DNA of 64,000 nt from Streptomyces mutabilis (GCF_014649815.1 NZ_BMTT01000017.1:1-64000), one strand, 5' to 3'; positions 26,163 to 35,700 are shown, counted from the stretch's first letter. Notes: a model not told the origin generated them from the letters alone. Numbers and translations are program-made.

Positions 26163-27304
26163 CGAGCCCTTCCCGCGCCCGCACGCTGATCGTGACCAAC
26201 GACTTCCCGCCCCGGCAGGGCGGCATCGAGACTCTCGTCCGCGAACTGGCCGACCGCTTCCCTCTCGATGAGGTGGTCGTCTTCACCTCGGCGCTGACGG
26301 ACACGGCGGAGCCCGAACCCGGCGAACTCTTCCCGTACCCGGTGATCCGCCATCCGGCCCGGACCCTCCTGCCCACGCCCCGGGCCACCGCCCACGCGGC
26401 GTCCGTGGCCCGCCGGTACGGCTGCGACCGGGTGTGGTTCGGCGCGGCGGCCCCTCTCGGACTGATGGCGGGACCGCTCCGGCGTACGGCGGACATCCGG
26501 ACCGCCGTCGCCACCACTCACGGCCATGAGGCGTGGTGGGCCCGTTCGCCCGGAACCCGGGGGTTGCTGCGCCGCATCGGCGCGGAGGTGGACACGCTGA
26601 CCTGGCTGGGCGGGAGCACCCGTGGTCCGATCGAGTCCGCCCTCGCGCCCGGGACGCGGACCGCCCGCCTGGTCCCGGGCGTGGACGCCCGGGCCTTCCA
26701 TCCCGCTGTGGACGGCGACCCGGTCAGGACGCGACACGGCCTGGGCCACCGCCCCGTGGTTCTCTGCACGGCCCGCTTGGTCCCGCGCAAGGGCCAGGAC
26801 ACGTTGATCAGGGCGTTGCCCTGGGTACGCAGGGCGGTACCCGACGCCGTGCTGCTCCTGGTCGGTGACGGCCCGTACGCCCCCGTGCTGCGCCGTCTCG
26901 CGCTGGACGAGGGCGTCCTGGACTCCGTCGTCTTCGCCGGAGGTCACCCCCATCACGCGCTCCCGGCGTTCTACGCCGCCGCCGATGCGTTCGCCATGCC
27001 CTGCCGTACCCGCAAGCGCGGCCTGGAGGTGGAGGGGCTCGGCATCGTCTACCTGGAGGCCGCCGCGTCCGGACTCCCGGTCGTGGCGGGCGACTCGGGC
27101 GGTGCCCCGGACACCGTACGCGAGGGCGAGACGGGCCATGTCGTCGACGGCAACTCGGTGGCGGCGACGGCCGACCGGCTGATCCGGCTCCTGCGCGATC
27201 CCGGACTCGCCCGCGCGATGGGCGCGAAGGGACGCGACTGGGTGCGGTCGGAGTGGAGTTGGGATCGTTCCTGGGCGGTGTTGAGGGACCTGCTGTCGGG
27301 GTAG
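26159..27304 (+). CDS. GT4 glycosyltransferase, PimB-like
   Basis: A 381-residue GT-B fold enzyme. The N-terminal glycine loop DFPPRQGGIETLVREL and the linker LVPGVDARAFHP mark the GT4 family. The C-terminal nucleotide-sugar site EGLGIVYLEAAASGLPVVAG carries the EX7E motif. It resembles actinobacterial PimB (GDP-mannose:phosphatidylinositol-monomannoside mannosyltransferase) and related alpha-mannosyltransferases. It should act at the cytoplasmic membrane face, with the coupled GT87-like protein working on the outer face. The exact acceptor is inferred. Confidence 0.8.
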   Translation: MTSPSRARTLIVTNDFPPRQGGIETLVRELADRFPLDEVVVFTSALTDTAEPEPGELFPYPVIRHPARTLLPTPRATAHAASVARRYGCDRVWFGAAAPLGLMAGPLRRTADIRTAVATTHGHEAWWARSPGTRGLLRRIGAEVDTLTWLGGSTRGPIESALAPGTRTARLVPGVDARAFHPAVDGDPVRTRHGLGHRPVVLCTARLVPRKGQDTLIRALPWVRRAVPDAVLLLVGDGPYAPVLRRLALDEGVLDSVVFAGGHPHHALPAFYAAADAFAMPCRTRKRGLEVEGLGIVYLEAAASGLPVVAGDSGGAPDTVREGETGHVVDGNSVAATADRLIRLLRDPGLARAMGAKGRDWVRSEWSWDRSWAVLRDLLSG

Positions 27305-27343
27305 TCGGCGAGGTTAGGCACAGTGGGCCCGCCGGCCGAGCCC

Positions 27344-27377
27344 GCACACCGGCCGACGGGCCCGTCGGCCGGTGTGC
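27344..27377. terminator. Long palindrome after the GT4 gene
   Basis: A perfect 34-bp palindrome with 17-bp arms and no spacer begins GCACACCGGCCGACGGG. It lies 40 bp past the GT4 stop between convergent genes and should terminate the GT transcript. Confidence 0.65.
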
Positions 27378-27447
27378 CCCCGGAAGCGACGAAAGACCAC
27401 CAGCTCGACGCCGAATGAACCCGCCGCCCGGCACCGGAACGCGCCGG

Positions 27448-27480
27448 CGGCCCGAACCCCCGCACAGTGGGTTCGGGCCG
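27448..27480. terminator. Terminator hairpin after the aldehyde dehydrogenase gene
   Basis: Perfect 12-bp arms CGGCCCGAACCC (27448-27459) and complement (27469-27480) with a 9-nt loop lie 20 bp beyond the stop of the minus-strand gene at 27500. Confidence 0.65.
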
Positions 27481-27499
27481 TCGGCCTCTCAGGGGTAAG

Positions 27500-28945
27500 T
27501 CAGAGGGCGAGGCCCGTCAGGACCAGCACCCGCTCGTAGGTGTAGTCGTCCATCGCGTACTTGACTCCCTCGCGGCCCACGCCGGACTGCTTGGCGCCGC
27601 CGTACGGCATCTGGTCGGCGCGGTAGGAGGGGACGTCGCCGATGACGACGCCGCCGACCTCGAGGGCGCGGTGGGCGCGGAAGGCGGCCTGCAGGTCGTG
27701 GGTGAACACGCCCGCCTGGAGGCCGTACTTGGAGTCGTTGACGGCGGCGAACGCCTCGGCCTCGCCGTTCACCTTCTGCACGCTGAGGACCGGGCCGAAG
27801 ACCTCCTCGCGGGCGAGGGTGGTGTCCGCCGGGAGGTCGGTGAGGACGGCCGGCGCGTACGAGGCGCCGTCGCGCTTGCCGCCGGTGTGCAGGGTGGCGC
27901 CCGCGGCGACGGCCTCGTCGACCCAGGACTCCACGCGCTGCGCGGCGGCCTCGCTGACCAGCGGGCCGACGTCCGTGGCGTCGTCGTTCGGGTCGCCCGT
28001 GACCTGGGCCTCGACGGCGGCGACGATGCGCGGCAGCAGGCGGTCGTAGACGGCGGCGTCGGCGATCACGCGCTGCACGGAGATGCAGGACTGGCCGCCC
28101 TGGTAGTTGGAGAAGGTCGCGATGCGCTGCGCGGCCCGGTCCAGGTCCTCGTCGCTCGCCCAGTCACCGAGGACGACGGCCGCGCCGTTGCCGCCCAGTT
28201 CCAGGGTGCAGTGCTTGCGCGGGACCGAGTCCATGATCGCGTAGCCGACGGTCTCGGAGCCGGTGAAGGAGATGACCGGGAGGCGCTCGTCCTGGACGAG
28301 GGCGGGCATCTTGTCGTTGGACACCGGCAGGATGCTCCAGGAACCGGCGGGCAGGTCGGTCTCGGCGAGCAGTTCGCCGAGGACCAGGCCGGAGAGGGGC
28401 GTGGCGGGGGCCGGCTTGAGGATCATCGGCGCGCCCGCGGCGATCGCGGGGGCGATCTTGTGGGCGCACAGGTTGAGGGGGAAGTTGAACGGCGCGATGC
28501 CGAGCACGACGCCCTTCGGGAAGCGGCGGGTGAGGGCGAGTCGGCCCTGGCCGCCCGCGTCGGTGTCCAGGCGCTGGGCCTCGCCGCCGTTGAAGCGGCG
28601 GGCCTCCTCGGCCGCGAAGCGGAAGACGGACACCGCGCGGCCGACCTCGCCGCGGGCCCACTTGATCGGCTTGCCGTTCTCGGCGGAGATCAGGCGGGCG
28701 ATCTCCTCGGTGCGCTCGACCAGCCGGCGGCTGACGTGGTCCAGGGCTGCGGCTCGGGTGTGGGCGGGGGTGGCGGCGAACTCGTCCCGTACGGCGTACG
28801 CGGCGGCTACGGCCTCCTCGACCTGGGCGTCGGTCGGGAGGCTCACCGTGCCGACGTGGCTGCCGTCCCAGGGGGAGGTGACGTCGAAGCCGGCCTCGCC
28901 GGTGGCCTGGCGGCCGGCGAGCCAGAAGGCGTGGGTGGAAGTCAT
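27500..28945 (-). CDS. Aldehyde dehydrogenase, succinate-semialdehyde dehydrogenase-like
   Basis: A 481-residue NAD(P)-dependent aldehyde dehydrogenase. It shows APFNFPLNL, the NAD-binding SFTGSETVGYAI, the general-base region LELGGNGAAVVL, and the catalytic Cys287 in YQGGQSCISVQR. The neighbouring PucR regulator and GabT suggest oxidation of succinate semialdehyde from GABA, but family members also oxidise other aldehydes, so the gene symbol is withheld. The ATG at 28945 gives MTSTHAFWLAGRQ; upstream 28946-29145 has no gene. Confidence 0.85.
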   Translation of the reverse strand: MTSTHAFWLAGRQATGEAGFDVTSPWDGSHVGTVSLPTDAQVEEAVAAAYAVRDEFAATPAHTRAAALDHVSRRLVERTEEIARLISAENGKPIKWARGEVGRAVSVFRFAAEEARRFNGGEAQRLDTDAGGQGRLALTRRFPKGVVLGIAPFNFPLNLCAHKIAPAIAAGAPMILKPAPATPLSGLVLGELLAETDLPAGSWSILPVSNDKMPALVQDERLPVISFTGSETVGYAIMDSVPRKHCTLELGGNGAAVVLGDWASDEDLDRAAQRIATFSNYQGGQSCISVQRVIADAAVYDRLLPRIVAAVEAQVTGDPNDDATDVGPLVSEAAAQRVESWVDEAVAAGATLHTGGKRDGASYAPAVLTDLPADTTLAREEVFGPVLSVQKVNGEAEAFAAVNDSKYGLQAGVFTHDLQAAFRAHRALEVGGVVIGDVPSYRADQMPYGGAKQSGVGREGVKYAMDDYTYERVLVLTGLAL

Positions 28946-29145
28946 TGTGGAGTCCCGGCCCTTCCGCGTTGGGGGGTGTGTGCGTACGTGCGTACGGGGT
29001 GCGGGGTCCACGGTAGGGCGGGGGACGGTGGTGGGCGTTTGTCCGGGGTGTAGTGGTGGGGGTGGGTTGTTCGACGCGGTGGCCAGGTGAGGTCGGCCGG
29101 ACGCGATGCGCAGTGGAGGTCGTCCTCGAACACCGACGCGGACCC

Positions 29146-29547
29146 TCACGACCCCGCGTCGGCCTGCCGCCCTCGGTCGGCCGAGACCCGGACCACTTCG
29201 GCGTCGTACTGGCCGGCGTCGAAGTGGAAGGCCGGGGGACGCGCCTCGCCGGCGGGGACCTGCCAGTCGGACCATTCCACGATGTCCCCGTGCCGTTGCA
29301 CGAACACCGAGAGATGACCGCAGCATCCGCCCGTGCACTCGGGCTCTCCCAGCACCACACGCCGCCCTCCGGCGGTCGCCCACAGGAGGCTGTGACCGTC
29401 GGCGGGCAGGATCTCGTGCGCCAAAGGGCCGCGTCCGCCCTCGCCGACCGCCTCAGCGACCACGTCTTCCCCGTCGACCCGCAACTGCCACTGGGCAGCC
29501 CATCGGGGGCCCGACGGCAACACGCCGATCCGAAGTCGATTGAGCAT
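29146..29547 (-). CDS. Small hypothetical protein, possibly 3'-truncated
   Basis: A 133-residue protein with no recognised domain. It has a Cys-rich stretch GEPECTGGCCGHLSVFVQ and an acidic/aromatic tail FDAGQYDAEVVRV. This pattern recurs in short Streptomyces proteins of unknown function, from memory, some of which continue with a W-rich helix. Here the end (SADRGRQADAGS) looks low-complexity, so a late frameshift is possible. The gene sits between the aldehyde dehydrogenase and PucR genes on the same strand. Confidence 0.55.
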   Translation of the reverse strand: MLNRLRIGVLPSGPRWAAQWQLRVDGEDVVAEAVGEGGRGPLAHEILPADGHSLLWATAGGRRVVLGEPECTGGCCGHLSVFVQRHGDIVEWSDWQVPAGEARPPAFHFDAGQYDAEVVRVSADRGRQADAGS

Positions 29548-29654
29548 CCGGTCACTCTACGGACGCGGCGGCTCCGGCGACTCCGGGTGGGCGCCGCGGC
29601 ACCGCCCGGGAGGCGGCGACCCGTCCGTGCAGCACGCCCGAGCGAACGGAAGTC

Positions 29655-31331
29655 CTAGTCGGTGGAGGTTGCCTTCAGAGCGAGCCACAGCTCCATCCGT
29701 ACGTCCGGGTCGTCCAGGGAGCGGCCCAGGATTTCCTCGACCCTCCGCATGCGGTAGCGCAGGGTGTGGCGGTGGACGCCGAGGTCGGCGGCGGCCGCGT
29801 CCCACTGGCCGTGGCGGGAGAGCCAGGCGCGCAGGGAGGCCACGAGGTCGCCGCGGCCGGTCGCGTCGTGGTCCCGCAGGGCGCGCAGCAGGCCGTCGGC
29901 GAAGGCGCGTACCGCGTCGTCGGCCAAAAGCGGCAGGACGGAGCCGGCCGCCAGGTGTTCGTGTTCCACGCAGACGCGCCCGCGCCGGCGGGCCACCGAC
30001 AGGGCTTGTTCGGCCTGTTTGTAGGCGGTGGACGCGGCGATGGGCCCGGACGGCGCGGACAGGCCGACGACCAGGCCCTCCACCTCGCCGCTCGGCGTCG
30101 GTTCGGGCGCCGGGCGGGTGCCCTCCAGCCCCCTCGCGTACTCGATGCAGGCGGCGACGGCCGCGCCCTCGTCCGCGGCCAGCGCCACCAGCCGCTCGCC
30201 CTCGGGAACGACGAGTACCGCCTCACCGGCGTGGGCCGCCGCCGACTCCACGACCTCGGCGAACGCATCGAGCGCATCGGCACCCGGGGCGGCGGCCGAC
30301 GCGGTGGGCTTGGCCGTGGCGGCGCCTCCGCGCGCCTGCGGGCCGGCGTGCGCCCGCGCGGCGGACGCCGAGGTCGACTCGGCGACGATGATCCGGAAGG
30401 GGGCGTCCAGCAGGCCGCCGTACAGGTTTCCGGCGACCGTGCGCGCGTGGTCGGGTTCGCCGGCCAGCAGCATGCGCAGTACGGCGCCGTCGATGCGCAG
30501 CCCGGCCTCGTGCAGGGAGCGGGAGCGTTCCGTGGTGAGGGTCAGCAGGGCGATGGCGGAGTGGACGGCGTACCGCTCGGCGGTGCCGGGGGCGGCGGCG
30601 GTGCCGACGGCGAGGGTGGAGCGGGGCCTGCGGGAGGTGCCGAGGGAGTGGAGTTCGACGCGGTCGGCGTTCTCGGGGTGGTCAGGGTGTTCGCCGCCGC
30701 CGACGACCGAGGAGGCGGGAGCCGGGCGCTCCCGCAGCCGCTGCACGTCCGCCGTGAGGCGCGCGGCCCGGCGGCCGGCCCACTCCGGGGCCGCGGCGAC
30801 GACGGCGCCCGAGGCGTCGTACAGCGCCGCCCAGCCGTCGACCTGCGCGGCGAGCGCGGCGAGCAGCCCCTCCGGGCCGTCGGTGAGGGCCTTCCTGGTC
30901 AGCTCGCGCTGGGCGGCGAAGCCCGCCGTGACCGCCCGGTACTGATCGGCGGCTATGGCGGCGGACACGGCCTTGCTGATGGCGAGGAAGGGGGTGCGGC
31001 GGGGCACCTCCAGCAGCGGCAGCCCTTCCTTGCGGGCCGCTTCGACCAGCGCCTCGGGGATCTCGTCGTAGTTGACGCCGACGGCGAACCCGAGCCCCAC
31101 CACCCCGGCGCCGGCCAGCCGCTTCACGTACCTGTGCATCGCGTCGGGGTCCCCGGCGTCCAGCTTGAGCGCGGTGATCAGCAGCAGCTCCCCGCCCTCC
31201 ATGTAGGGCACGGGGTCGGCGAGCTCGCTGACGTGTGCCCAGCGCACCGGCACGTCGAGGCGGTCCTCGCCCGCGCGCACGGTCAGCTTGAGCGCGGAGT
31301 GGTGGACGAGCGAGGCGAGCGTGGGGGGCAT
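29655..31331 (-). CDS. PucR-family transcriptional regulator
   Basis: A 558-residue regulator. The N-terminal PucR domain starts LASLVHHSALKLTVRAGEDRL and includes GELLLITALKLDAGD. A central GGDEF-like region follows. The C-terminal helix-turn-helix is AAAADLGVHRHTLRYRMRRVEEILGR. Such proteins regulate catabolic genes for purines, GABA and polyamines. The location between the aldehyde dehydrogenase gene and gabT suggests control of GABA use. A 12-bp inverted repeat (31382-31393 and 31445-31456) flanks its presumed promoter. Confidence 0.88.
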   Translation of the reverse strand: MPPTLASLVHHSALKLTVRAGEDRLDVPVRWAHVSELADPVPYMEGGELLLITALKLDAGDPDAMHRYVKRLAGAGVVGLGFAVGVNYDEIPEALVEAARKEGLPLLEVPRRTPFLAISKAVSAAIAADQYRAVTAGFAAQRELTRKALTDGPEGLLAALAAQVDGWAALYDASGAVVAAAPEWAGRRAARLTADVQRLRERPAPASSVVGGGEHPDHPENADRVELHSLGTSRRPRSTLAVGTAAAPGTAERYAVHSAIALLTLTTERSRSLHEAGLRIDGAVLRMLLAGEPDHARTVAGNLYGGLLDAPFRIIVAESTSASAARAHAGPQARGGAATAKPTASAAAPGADALDAFAEVVESAAAHAGEAVLVVPEGERLVALAADEGAAVAACIEYARGLEGTRPAPEPTPSGEVEGLVVGLSAPSGPIAASTAYKQAEQALSVARRRGRVCVEHEHLAAGSVLPLLADDAVRAFADGLLRALRDHDATGRGDLVASLRAWLSRHGQWDAAAADLGVHRHTLRYRMRRVEEILGRSLDDPDVRMELWLALKATSTD

Positions 31332-31381
31332 GGGGGCCTGGGCCTTCGGTCTGCGTCGGTGAGGTGGGCGGGGCGGGGTGG

Positions 31382-31456
31382 CCGTACGGTGAGACGTCTG
31401 TGATCTTTTGGCCGTCGTGTATGAACGACCTGTGTCGATTCTGCCTCACCGTACGG
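31382..31456. promoter_or_regulatory. Paired CCGTACGG inverted repeat flanking the PucR promoter region
   Basis: CCGTACGGTGAG at 31382-31393 is exactly complemented by CTCACCGTACGG at 31445-31456, 51 bp apart. Each arm holds the palindrome CCGTACGG, with centres 67 bp apart. This is a candidate double operator for looping or for the regulators of the divergent-end genes; no binding data are available. Confidence 0.45.
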
Positions 31457-31480
31457 TCCCCGGGGGCCCGCCCGGTCAGG

Positions 31481-33892
31481 TCACCCGCGCAGATCCACCA
31501 GGAGCGGCGGAGCGTGCTCTCCCTTGACGCTCGTCAGTGACAGCACCGCGTGCCCCGCGGGCACGGCGTGCGCCAGCTCGGACGCCGACCAGCGTTCCCG
31601 CTCGACCTGCCGCACGGTCACCGCGTCCGTCGTGACCGCCTTGCCCGTCAAGAGCTTGCGCAGGGCGTGGAAGAGCCGGGTCATCGGTTGGTCGGCGAAG
31701 ACGGTGTGCTTGGCGACCTCCGTCGTCTCGACCCACTCGGTGCCCCACGTCTGGGCGAACCGGTTGCCGTCCCAGGTCGAGACGCCGCAGAAGGCCATGC
31801 GGCAGCCGACCGCGCCGTACAGCGGTCCGTGCAGTGCCTCGGGAACGTCCCCGATGGTACGCAGAGCCAGCAGCACTCCCGCGTTCCGGGAGCGCAGCTG
31901 CTGGATGCGGCGCACCGACTCCACGGTGACGACGCCGGTGGCGTCGTCCAGGACCAGGCAGGCGAAGTGCGGACGCCTGCTGTCCCGGACGACGTCGTGG
32001 AACTGCGCGAGGACCAGGCGGGTGAGCACGCGGCCCGCCTCCTCGTGGCCGTGCTCGGGCAGGTCGATCCGCACGCGCAGCGGGTGCCGGGCGACAGCCC
32101 GCAGCGAGAACGACTGGTCGGCGCCGCCGAGGAAGTCCGCGAACACCGGTCGGTTCAGCAGGGCCAGCCGGTCGGCCAGGGCGCGGCCCGCGTCGCCCGG
32201 TGTGCCCGTCTGCCTGATCCTCGCGTCCAGTTCCCGGCACAGGGCGTCCTCCCCGCTCGCGGCGAGGATTTCCCTCAGCTGTGTCAGAGCGCTCTCCGTC
32301 CCCTCGAGCAGATCGCGCAGTTCGGGGAGGGAGGGAAAACGGCCATACGCGGTCCGGAAGGGGCCGAGCAGCTGCACCAGCGCGGTGGACGCGAGCGGCG
32401 TCCCGACCGAGTCGAGGTCGCCCACGAGCGCCTCGGCGAGGATCGTGGCTGCCTGGTCCGGGTCGTCGCAGTCGGCGTACGGATCGAGTGCGTACGCCGA
32501 GGCTGGGTCCCCCATGCGCACGATCACGTCGAAGGCGTCGTCACTGCCCAGCCGGCCGCCGGCGGCGGACACGGCGACCACGGCGCAACTCCCGGTGAGC
32601 GCCTGGAGCGCCAGCGCCTCGGTCACCGGTTCGACGAGCGTGCGGGTCTTGCCCGCCCCGGACGGACCGACGGCGAGCAGGGAGGTGCCGAGCACTGCCG
32701 GGTCGAGGGCAGCCTCCGCGTCCCGGTACTCCCGCGGTGTCCGATCGTCGGGCACCCAGCGGCCGATGCGTACCTGCCCGGTGAGCAGGTCGTGGCGGGC
32801 CCGGCGGGAGAGGTCCCGCGCTCCGGAGGGGTGGGTCCACGCCCCGCCGCGCTCACGCAGGACGGTCTCACGGAAGGCGGGCAGCGACGCCTTCCGGCAG
32901 GCCGCGGTGAAGGCGTGCTCGACGCGGACGCAGTCGACGTCGTTCATCCGGTCGCCAGACACCTCGGCGGTGAGGAGGTCGGCGGCCTCATGCTGGCCGG
33001 CGTCGCGCAGGGCGGGCCAGTGCGAACGGGGGCGGGCGGGGTCCGGTGCGCTCGGGACGGTGGGCTTCCGGCGCGGGCCCAGCCGCTGCCTCGCGTACGG
33101 CCACCAGTCTCCGAGGCGCGCGAAGGGCCACACAACGAACAGTGTGACGAGCACGTACACCGCGTTCGTGAAGAGGACGGAAGCCATCAGGTCGTAACTG
33201 TCCGTGATCAACACGGTCAGCGAGAGCAGCGGGTCGACGAGGGGCACCGGGGACCACCCAGCGCCCGGGAAGGCGTCGGGGAAGACGAGGGCGAGGGCGA
33301 CGAGGGCGAGCGCGGCGGTGACCAGTACCCGCACAGGCGGGCGCAGACGGCCGAGGTAGTGGCGGAGAATGGCGCGCCAGCTGCCGAGCCCGACCACCGC
33401 GAGGACGAGGACGGTGAAGAAGACGCCGTCGTAGACGACGAGCGCGTCCCATCCCGGAAGCCGCACGGTCCGGTTCTCCACCGGCTTGGGCGCGGCGACC
33501 GACCCGCCCCACCACCAGTCGTCGGGCGTGCACATCCGCAGCAGTGCGCTCTTGTAGGGGAAGTAGCCACCACTCCAGAACGACCACACGACCAGCGCCA
33601 GGGCGAGGGGCACCAGCATGCCGGCCACCGTCACTGGCGCGAGCCTCTCCATCGGCTCCTCGGCCGGACGGTGGCCGTACCGCCAGATGCCGGGCCGGGT
33701 GGCGGGCCTGACCGCATCGAGCCAGGCGGCGACGGCCGACGAGGGCGGAGGCGCCTGCTGCGGCACAGGGGGCGGCGCCCCCGGAGGCGCCGGTGGCCGC
33801 GGCGGCATCGAGGGGACCTCGGGAGGCCCCGCCGGGCGCGGCACAGGATTCGCATGCGTGCCCCGCGCGTCCCGCATCCCGTCGCTGTCCAT
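31481..33892 (-). CDS. VirD4/TraG-like membrane ATPase (orphan)
   Basis: An 803-residue protein. A proline-rich N-terminus (PAPPGAPPPVPQQAPPP) is followed by four hydrophobic helices up to about residue 260. A cytoplasmic RecA-like ATPase then has Walker A GPSGAGKT at 409-416 and Walker B CLVLDDA (Asp649/Asp650). The segment RSRNAGVLLALRTIGD and the late FCGVSTWDGNRFAQTWG resemble type IV coupling proteins of the VirD4/TraG/FtsK superfamily. No relaxase, pilus or Esx gene is nearby, so the substrate is unknown. The ATG at 33892 has AGGGGG upstream; a start at 33928 does not. It diverges from gabT. Confidence 0.7.
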   Translation of the reverse strand: MDSDGMRDARGTHANPVPRPAGPPEVPSMPPRPPAPPGAPPPVPQQAPPPSSAVAAWLDAVRPATRPGIWRYGHRPAEEPMERLAPVTVAGMLVPLALALVVWSFWSGGYFPYKSALLRMCTPDDWWWGGSVAAPKPVENRTVRLPGWDALVVYDGVFFTVLVLAVVGLGSWRAILRHYLGRLRPPVRVLVTAALALVALALVFPDAFPGAGWSPVPLVDPLLSLTVLITDSYDLMASVLFTNAVYVLVTLFVVWPFARLGDWWPYARQRLGPRRKPTVPSAPDPARPRSHWPALRDAGQHEAADLLTAEVSGDRMNDVDCVRVEHAFTAACRKASLPAFRETVLRERGGAWTHPSGARDLSRRARHDLLTGQVRIGRWVPDDRTPREYRDAEAALDPAVLGTSLLAVGPSGAGKTRTLVEPVTEALALQALTGSCAVVAVSAAGGRLGSDDAFDVIVRMGDPASAYALDPYADCDDPDQAATILAEALVGDLDSVGTPLASTALVQLLGPFRTAYGRFPSLPELRDLLEGTESALTQLREILAASGEDALCRELDARIRQTGTPGDAGRALADRLALLNRPVFADFLGGADQSFSLRAVARHPLRVRIDLPEHGHEEAGRVLTRLVLAQFHDVVRDSRRPHFACLVLDDATGVVTVESVRRIQQLRSRNAGVLLALRTIGDVPEALHGPLYGAVGCRMAFCGVSTWDGNRFAQTWGTEWVETTEVAKHTVFADQPMTRLFHALRKLLTGKAVTTDAVTVRQVERERWSASELAHAVPAGHAVLSLTSVKGEHAPPLLVDLRG

Positions 33893-34158
33893 CGCCCGTG
33901 CCCCCTGACCAGCCGCTCCGTCCACCATCAGCGAGCCAATCTAACGCCCTCCCAGGGGGAGTTCACCGCTTACGCGGCCGGACCCGCACCGACGTGTCCA
34001 CAGGTCGCCGTATCCGTCACATGTCCACCACGGACAACCGGCACCGCGGACAACGCCCACATGGAGCATGCCCCCTCCCCCGTCCCGGTCCTAGCCTGCG
34101 AGAAAAGAAGGCAAGCGTCCGTAAGATCCCGCAGATCGCGCAAGACCCAGGAGCCCCC

Positions 34159-35493
34159 ATGACCGCACTTGAGCAGGAGCGCCGCGTCGTCACCGCCATC
34201 CCCGGCCCGAAGTCGCAGGAGCTGCAGGCCCGACGCACGGCCGTGGTCGCGCAGGGCGTGGGCTCCACGCTCCCGGTCTTCGTGACGCGCGCCGGCGGCG
34301 GCGTCATCGAGGACGTGGACGGCAACCGTCTGATCGACTTCGGTTCCGGCATCGCCGTGACCTCCGTCGGCGCCTCCGCCGAGGCCGTCGTACGCAAGGC
34401 GTCCGCGCAGCTCGCCGACTTCACCCACACCTGCTTCATGGTGACGCCGTACGAGGGCTACGTCGCCGTCGCCGAGGCGCTGGCCGAGCTGACCCCGGGC
34501 GACCACGCCAAGAAGTCGGCGCTGTTCAACAGCGGCGCCGAGGCGGTCGAGAACGCCGTCAAGATCGCGCGTGCGTACACCAAGCGGCAGGCGGTCGTCG
34601 TCTTCGACCACGGTTACCACGGCCGCACCAACCTCACCATGGCGCTGACCGCGAAGAACATGCCGTACAAGCACGGCTTCGGTCCCTTCGCGCCCGAGGT
34701 GTACCGCGTGCCGGTCGCCTACGGCTACCGCTGGCCGACCGGTGCCGAGAACGCCGGCCCCGAGGCCGCCGCCCAGGCGATCGAGCAGATCACCAAGCAG
34801 GTAGGCGCCGAGAACGTGGCCGCGATCATCATCGAGCCGGTGCTCGGCGAGGGCGGCTTCATCGAGCCGGCCAAGGGTTTCCTGCCCGCGATCAGCGAGT
34901 TCGCCGAGGACAACGGCATCGTCTTCGTCGCCGACGAGATCCAGTCCGGCTTCTGCCGCACCGGCCAGTGGTTCGCCTGCGAGGACGAGGGCATCGTCCC
35001 GGACCTGATCACCACGGCCAAGGGCATCGCGGGCGGTCTGCCGCTCGCCGCCGTCACCGGCCGCGCCGAGATCATGGACGCCGCGCACGCGGGCGGCCTC
35101 GGCGGCACCTACGGCGGCAACCCGGTGGCGTGCGCGGGCGCGCTCGGCGCCATCGAGACGATGAAGGAGCTGGACCTCAACGCCAGGGCGAAGAACATCG
35201 AGGCGATCATGAAGTCCCGCCTCACCGCCTTGGCCGAGAAGTTCGACGTCATCGGTGACGTCCGGGGCCGCGGCGCGATGATCGCCATCGAGCTGGTCAA
35301 GGACCGCGCCACCAAGGAGCCGAACCCGGAGGCGACCGCCGCGCTCGCCAAGGCCTGCCACGCCGAGGGCCTGCTGGTCCTGACCTGTGGCACCTACGGC
35401 AACGTTCTGCGCTTCCTTCCCCCGCTGGTGATCGGCGAGGACCTGCTGAACGAGGGCCTCGACATCATCGAGCAGGCCTTCGCCCGCGTCTGA
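34159..35493 (+). CDS. gabT: 4-aminobutyrate aminotransferase
   Basis: A 444-residue class-III PLP aminotransferase. It has the PLP phosphate site NSGAEAVENAVKIAR, the Asp motif FVADEIQSGFCRTG, and the Schiff-base Lys288 in TTAKGIAGGLP. It should convert GABA and 2-oxoglutarate to succinate semialdehyde and glutamate, feeding an aldehyde dehydrogenase such as the one at 27500. CAGGAG lies before the ATG at 34159. The gene diverges from the VirD4-like gene; the 33893-34158 interval shows no other gene. A 6C-type RNA follows 330 bp downstream. Confidence 0.92.
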   Translation: MTALEQERRVVTAIPGPKSQELQARRTAVVAQGVGSTLPVFVTRAGGGVIEDVDGNRLIDFGSGIAVTSVGASAEAVVRKASAQLADFTHTCFMVTPYEGYVAVAEALAELTPGDHAKKSALFNSGAEAVENAVKIARAYTKRQAVVVFDHGYHGRTNLTMALTAKNMPYKHGFGPFAPEVYRVPVAYGYRWPTGAENAGPEAAAQAIEQITKQVGAENVAAIIIEPVLGEGGFIEPAKGFLPAISEFAEDNGIVFVADEIQSGFCRTGQWFACEDEGIVPDLITTAKGIAGGLPLAAVTGRAEIMDAAHAGGLGGTYGGNPVACAGALGAIETMKELDLNARAKNIEAIMKSRLTALAEKFDVIGDVRGRGAMIAIELVKDRATKEPNPEATAALAKACHAEGLLVLTCGTYGNVLRFLPPLVIGEDLLNEGLDIIEQAFARV

Positions 35494-35700
35494 GCGAGCA
35501 CCCGTGCACGACGCCGGACGAACCCGTGAAGGGGCGCCGGACGAGCACGTGCGCGAGGACCCGAACGTGCATCTGAGCTGCGTCTCGCACACCTGGCGCG
35601 GCGAACCGCAGGCGGTGTGAAGAACGTGTGCGGGGTGGATGGCAGGACGCCGATGGCCCTGTCCTCGGCCCACCCGCTGTCGTAGGTTCTACGCAGATGA

